A DNA stretch of 64,000 nucleotides from Alphaproteobacteria bacterium (GTDB lineage Bacteria > Pseudomonadota > Alphaproteobacteria > Micavibrionales > UBA2020). Under the pieces are notes generated by a model. The model was not told where the DNA came from, made no database searches, and saw nothing but the letters and a program-made list of their open reading frames with translations. Positions 61,630 to 64,000 of this stretch are shown in pieces; within the stretch, counting starts at the first letter, position 1, and each line of letters starts with the position of its first letter. Location of the stretch: the NCBI GenBank assembly GCA_025934695.1, contig JAICWS010000003.1, forward strand, positions 124,001 to 188,000, read 5' to 3'. Both the position numbers and the translations under genes were made by a program.

Positions 61630-61823
61630 TGATACCTCCTTTTATTAAAATGATAAAAAGTTTTACGGTGGAAGCCATTATATAGAACAGGCGGAAAAAG
61701 GAGCCCGGCGGGGGACCGAAATATTTTTGCAATGCCCGGGAACTCAAGGACATGCCCCATTCAGCTGGTTGACATAAGCTTTAATTCGCGTTCTATTTGG
61801 CAGAAAGGCGATGCAGAAGAACA

Positions 61824-62132
61824 ATGAAACTCGTTAAAGGACATCTGGTGAAGGAATGGGTCAGGGCGGTCGACGCCCTGTGCGACAGCGATCCCACTTA
61901 TGACTGGAATGACGCCTGCCGCGCCGTGGCTCATGCGCTTGAGAACGAAAATACGGTGACCCTGAAGAAGATCGAGAAGGCGGCGAAGGAATATTGGGGC
62001 AATGACGATTCCCGCGACTACAGCATTACCGTGGGCGACCTGCACGACTGCCTGATCCGCATGCCCGCCGTTCCGCGCGAAAATGAAGACCGGCCGATTT
62101 CGATTATGCGCCCGATCCGGTTCAGAAAATAA
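61824..62132 (+). CDS. Hypothetical protein, 102 residues
   Basis: The product starts MKLVKGHLVKEWVRAVDALC and has a helical charged body with YDWNDACRAVAHALEN and SRDYSITVGDLHDCL. The frame opens at a TTG at 61797, but the ATG at 61824 is more likely, behind AGAAGA. It ends next to a convergent stop at 62133. No family was recognised. Confidence 0.6.
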   Translation: MKLVKGHLVKEWVRAVDALCDSDPTYDWNDACRAVAHALENENTVTLKKIEKAAKEYWGNDDSRDYSITVGDLHDCLIRMPAVPRENEDRPISIMRPIRFRK

Positions 62133-62576
62133 TTACAGCCGCTTCTTCCAGGATAGCGGCTTGCCAATGCGGATGTTCTGTCCCGTCGGCAGGCCCGCGT
62201 CCGACCATTCCGTGACCGCCTTGCGCGAGGCTTCGCGGCCCGCCGCGAGCTTGTCGTCCATCTCGTGCGAAATGCGCGAAAAACAGTCCTGGAATTTGGG
62301 CGCGATATTGGCGAGCCTGTCGACATCCGCGCGCGTGACGTCGAAACTCTTCTCGGTATTCCAGTTATCGCCATGAGGGCTCTGGCATTCGGCGGTGAGA
62401 GTAATCGTGCCGCTGACCCGGTTGCCGGCGATGTCCGCCGAAAGGTTCGTGAGCGAGGGCGCAAAAAGATACTTATAAGGATGGGTGTAGCTGAGGCTGT
62501 CGCCGTATCCGCTTTTCAGCTCCTTGACGATCCGGTCGACAGTCGAAACCTGTTCTTCTTCGTTTGCGTCGGACAT
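62133..62576 (-). CDS. Hypothetical protein, 147 residues
   Basis: The product (MSDANEEEQVSTVDRIVKEL...) has an acidic N-terminus, a beta-rich middle (LTNLSADIAGNRVSGTITLTAEC), and a helical C-terminal half with a basic end (IGKPLSWKKRL). There is no signal peptide. A strong promoter with palindromes lies upstream at 62617-62661, so the gene may be regulated. No family was recognised. Confidence 0.7.
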   Translation of the reverse strand: MSDANEEEQVSTVDRIVKELKSGYGDSLSYTHPYKYLFAPSLTNLSADIAGNRVSGTITLTAECQSPHGDNWNTEKSFDVTRADVDRLANIAPKFQDCFSRISHEMDDKLAAGREASRKAVTEWSDAGLPTGQNIRIGKPLSWKKRL

Positions 62577-62616
62577 GGGTCGGGTCAGCGCCTCGTTTCA
62601 ATTCAAGACACTGAAT

Positions 62617-62661
62617 ATACTATAGATACTTAAGTATTATGTCAATAACTTTAAGTTATTG
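62617..62661 (-). promoter_or_regulatory. Promoter with two palindromes (candidate operator)
   Basis: On the minus strand TTGACA (62645-62640), 17 bases, TAGTAT (62622-62617). The spacer contains the perfect palindrome ATACTTAAGTAT, and the -35 overlaps the perfect inverted repeat CAATAACTT-T-AAGTTATTG (62643-62661), which also covers the stop codon of the upstream gene. Confidence 0.6.
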
Positions 62662-63066
62662 ATCGCACTTGGCATCGACCGTGGCGCCGGAAGAATCGAC
62701 CTTGAGGTCGCAGTTGCCGTGACCGGGTACGCCGACGTTGACGTTCCCCGCCATCCCAGGACCGACGGTCTTCATGAAACCCGGGATCGTATAGTCGCCG
62801 CCCGGCGAATGAACGATCAGGTCGTCGCCGCTTTTTTCGGTGGTCGGCAGGCCGGCCGGAATCGGCTTCGTTACGGCTTGGGGCTGCTGGACATGCGAAT
62901 TGGTGACCGGCTGCAAGGGAAAGACCGCGCTGTCGCCCTGCGCCGGATCGGAGGCGCCGGGCTGCTGCTGGCCCGCGTCCTGCGCCATGGCGGGCGCGAA
63001 AATGCAGGTATAGACGGCGACGGTGAAAGCGAAAGCGAAATTTCTGGCGTTGAAAAAATGCGTCAT
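62656..63066 (-). CDS. Secreted hypothetical protein, 136 residues
   Basis: A signal peptide (NFAFAFTVAVYTCIFAPAMA, cleavage before QDAG) is followed by a Gln/Pro-rich disordered part and a short beta-rich end with GGDYTIPGFMKTVGPG and the cysteine pair in GNCDLKVDSSGATVDAKCD. It is probably periplasmic. It follows the two secreted paralogues on the same strand by 38 bases and may form a unit with them. No family was recognised. Confidence 0.7.
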   Translation of the reverse strand: MTHFFNARNFAFAFTVAVYTCIFAPAMAQDAGQQQPGASDPAQGDSAVFPLQPVTNSHVQQPQAVTKPIPAGLPTTEKSGDDLIVHSPGGDYTIPGFMKTVGPGMAGNVNVGVPGHGNCDLKVDSSGATVDAKCDQ

Positions 63067-63104
63067 GTGAAAAAAGCTCCCCTGATCATTTCATTATACG
63101 TCCG

Positions 63105-63488
63105 TCAGCGGCCGCAGTAAACGCTTAAGGGCAGCGTCGATCCGTCGGCCAGCGCCAGCGTGACCTTCACGGTCCAACCCTGCGCCAGGGCGGGCGCGAC
63201 ATCCGCGTCGCTGCAATAGCGGCTGTCCCACTCATGCTGCAGACGGTCTTCCCAGCCGTGGCTCTGGTCAGCGGCGCTTTGCTTCAGGGACCAGTTGAAT
63301 TCAACGGTTTTCGCGTCGCAGTCGGGGTGGATGGCGTCGAGGCGCTCATCCCCGTCCCAGCGGGGGCGGTCAGCTTTGAGCGCAATCGACTTCTGCTTCA
63401 TCGCGGCGCAGAAATCCGCGTCGGAAAATTCCTTCGCCAGCGCGGGCGCACAAAGCGCGAGCAGGATGGTGACGGAAACCGCCTTCAC
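63105..63488 (-). CDS. Secreted Cys-containing protein, tandem copy 2
   Basis: From GTG 63488, in a GTGA overlap with the upstream gene, the 127-residue product has a signal peptide (VSVTILLALCAPALA) and a mature domain shared with its neighbour: FSDADFC, HPDCDAKTVEFN, GWEDRLQHEWDSRYC, VAPALAQGWTVKVTLALAD and a terminal YCGR. The four cysteines match in both copies and probably form two disulfides. The longer frame open to 63743 is a shadow of the upstream gene. Function unknown. Confidence 0.75.
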   Translation of the reverse strand: MKAVSVTILLALCAPALAKEFSDADFCAAMKQKSIALKADRPRWDGDERLDAIHPDCDAKTVEFNWSLKQSAADQSHGWEDRLQHEWDSRYCSDADVAPALAQGWTVKVTLALADGSTLPLSVYCGR

Positions 63489-63883
63489 TGGCCGCACTTG
63501 ACGGTCAGCGCGAGGTCCTGGTTGTCGGCGAGCGTCAGGTAGACTTTCACCGTCCAGCCGTTTTCGATCGCGGGCGCGACCGTCTGGTCCTGGCAATAGA
63601 TCTGGTCCCAGGCCTGCTGCATCTGGTCCTGCCAGCCTTCCTGCATGTCGGTCGACTTCACTTTGATGAATTTCTTGTAGGCGATCGCCCTGTTGTCGCA
63701 GTCGACGGCGATCGCGTCCTGGCGGGTCACCTGGTCGACCCATTGCGGGCCGCTTTTGTCGAGCGCCGCGGCCGCGGCGTTCTGCGCCGTGCAGAAATCA
63801 TTGTCCGAAAAGCTCTGGGCCGAAGCCGGATGGGCGCAGGCCAGCGCTCCGACGACGAGCGCGAAGGCGAAAAACTGTTTCAT
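63485..63883 (-). CDS. Secreted Cys-containing protein, tandem copy 1
   Basis: The 132-residue product has a signal peptide (FFAFALVVGALACAHPASA) and the same mature domain as copy 2: FSDNDFC, AVDCDNRAIAYK, GWQDQMQQAWDQIYC, VAPAIENGWTVKVYLTLAD and a terminal KCGQ. A ribosome binding site (AAAGGGA) precedes the ATG at 63883. It is the first of three secreted proteins on this strand. No family was recognised. Confidence 0.78.
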   Translation of the reverse strand: MKQFFAFALVVGALACAHPASAQSFSDNDFCTAQNAAAAALDKSGPQWVDQVTRQDAIAVDCDNRAIAYKKFIKVKSTDMQEGWQDQMQQAWDQIYCQDQTVAPAIENGWTVKVYLTLADNQDLALTVKCGQ

Positions 63884-64000
63884 CCGATGGTCCCTTTCCC
63901 TGTTAAGGAATATTGTTCGCCAAAGGGACCGCCCGATGCAACCAAAATGATGACAGGCGGCTGCCGGAGGAGGGCATAACCGGTAAACCGCCTGTCGCCA

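Noticed and set aside
1-64000. Prophage, integron, transposon or genomic island
   Set aside because: No integrase, transposase, phage structural gene, attachment-site duplication or adjacent tRNA was seen.

Overview
This window is high-GC DNA from the chromosome of an alphaproteobacterium. The lineage is inferred from gene content: a DivL-type histidine-kinase homologue with tyrosine in the H-box, the block NDUFA12-like / mlaD / DUF2155 / aat, a short HPr kinase next to rapZ and a regulatory PTS, RNase E with a large acidic insert in its S1 domain, and 3-hydroxybutyrate dehydrogenase beside a patatin-like protein. The order cannot be fixed by eye. I saw no rRNA, tRNA, CRISPR array, transposase, integrase or phage structural gene.

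Layout. 1-5 kb: a partial ORF, a single ankyrin protein, an acetyltransferase, an L,D-transpeptidase, a tiny lipoprotein missed by length-limited gene finding, and an AmiC-type amidase. 5-15 kb: rne with a foldable 5' leader, an ABC exporter, a family 2 glycoside hydrolase and divL. 15.8-23.3 kb: a minus-strand run accD, folC, hprK, rapZ, EIIA-Man, HPr, EI and ahcY, in which the PTS part lacks any sugar permease and is probably regulatory. 23.5-29.8 kb: two three-gene ankyrin operons with translationally coupled 4-bp overlaps, separated by pyrF and a RidA-like gene on the other strand. 29.8-35.6 kb: a diverged class II ribonucleotide reductase-like protein that has lost visible catalytic motifs, then the NDUFA12/mlaD/DUF2155/aat block, with a 346-bp antisense overlap between the DUF2155 gene and aat.

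35.7-45 kb: small-molecule enzymes and transport (a FixH-like protein, acetyltransferases, an old yellow enzyme, a P-loop kinase-like protein, an MFS transporter, Ohr, bdhA, patatin, and APH-like and nucleotidyltransferase-like proteins). 45.3-50.6 kb: two paralogous histidine-conserving polytopic membrane proteins alternating with two secreted FecR-domain proteins, plus an SDR enzyme. I consider this the best candidate for an undescribed system. 50.7-54.8 kb: an ankyrin-like / DUF2934 / nucleotidyltransferase fusion, small unknowns and a second L,D-transpeptidase. 55-60.6 kb: an operon of omega-amino-acid:pyruvate aminotransferase, mmsA, preT and preA for reductive pyrimidine and beta-alanine breakdown. 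60.6-64 kb: small unknowns, a VOC protein and a tandem pair of secreted cysteine-containing proteins.

Several genes have good sigma70-like promoters. For amiC and the ABC exporter the -10 box lies so close to the best start codon that the mRNAs may be leaderless; this places the starts downstream of the longest possible ORF starts. Functional assignments rest on motifs read by eye and family knowledge; no database search was run.
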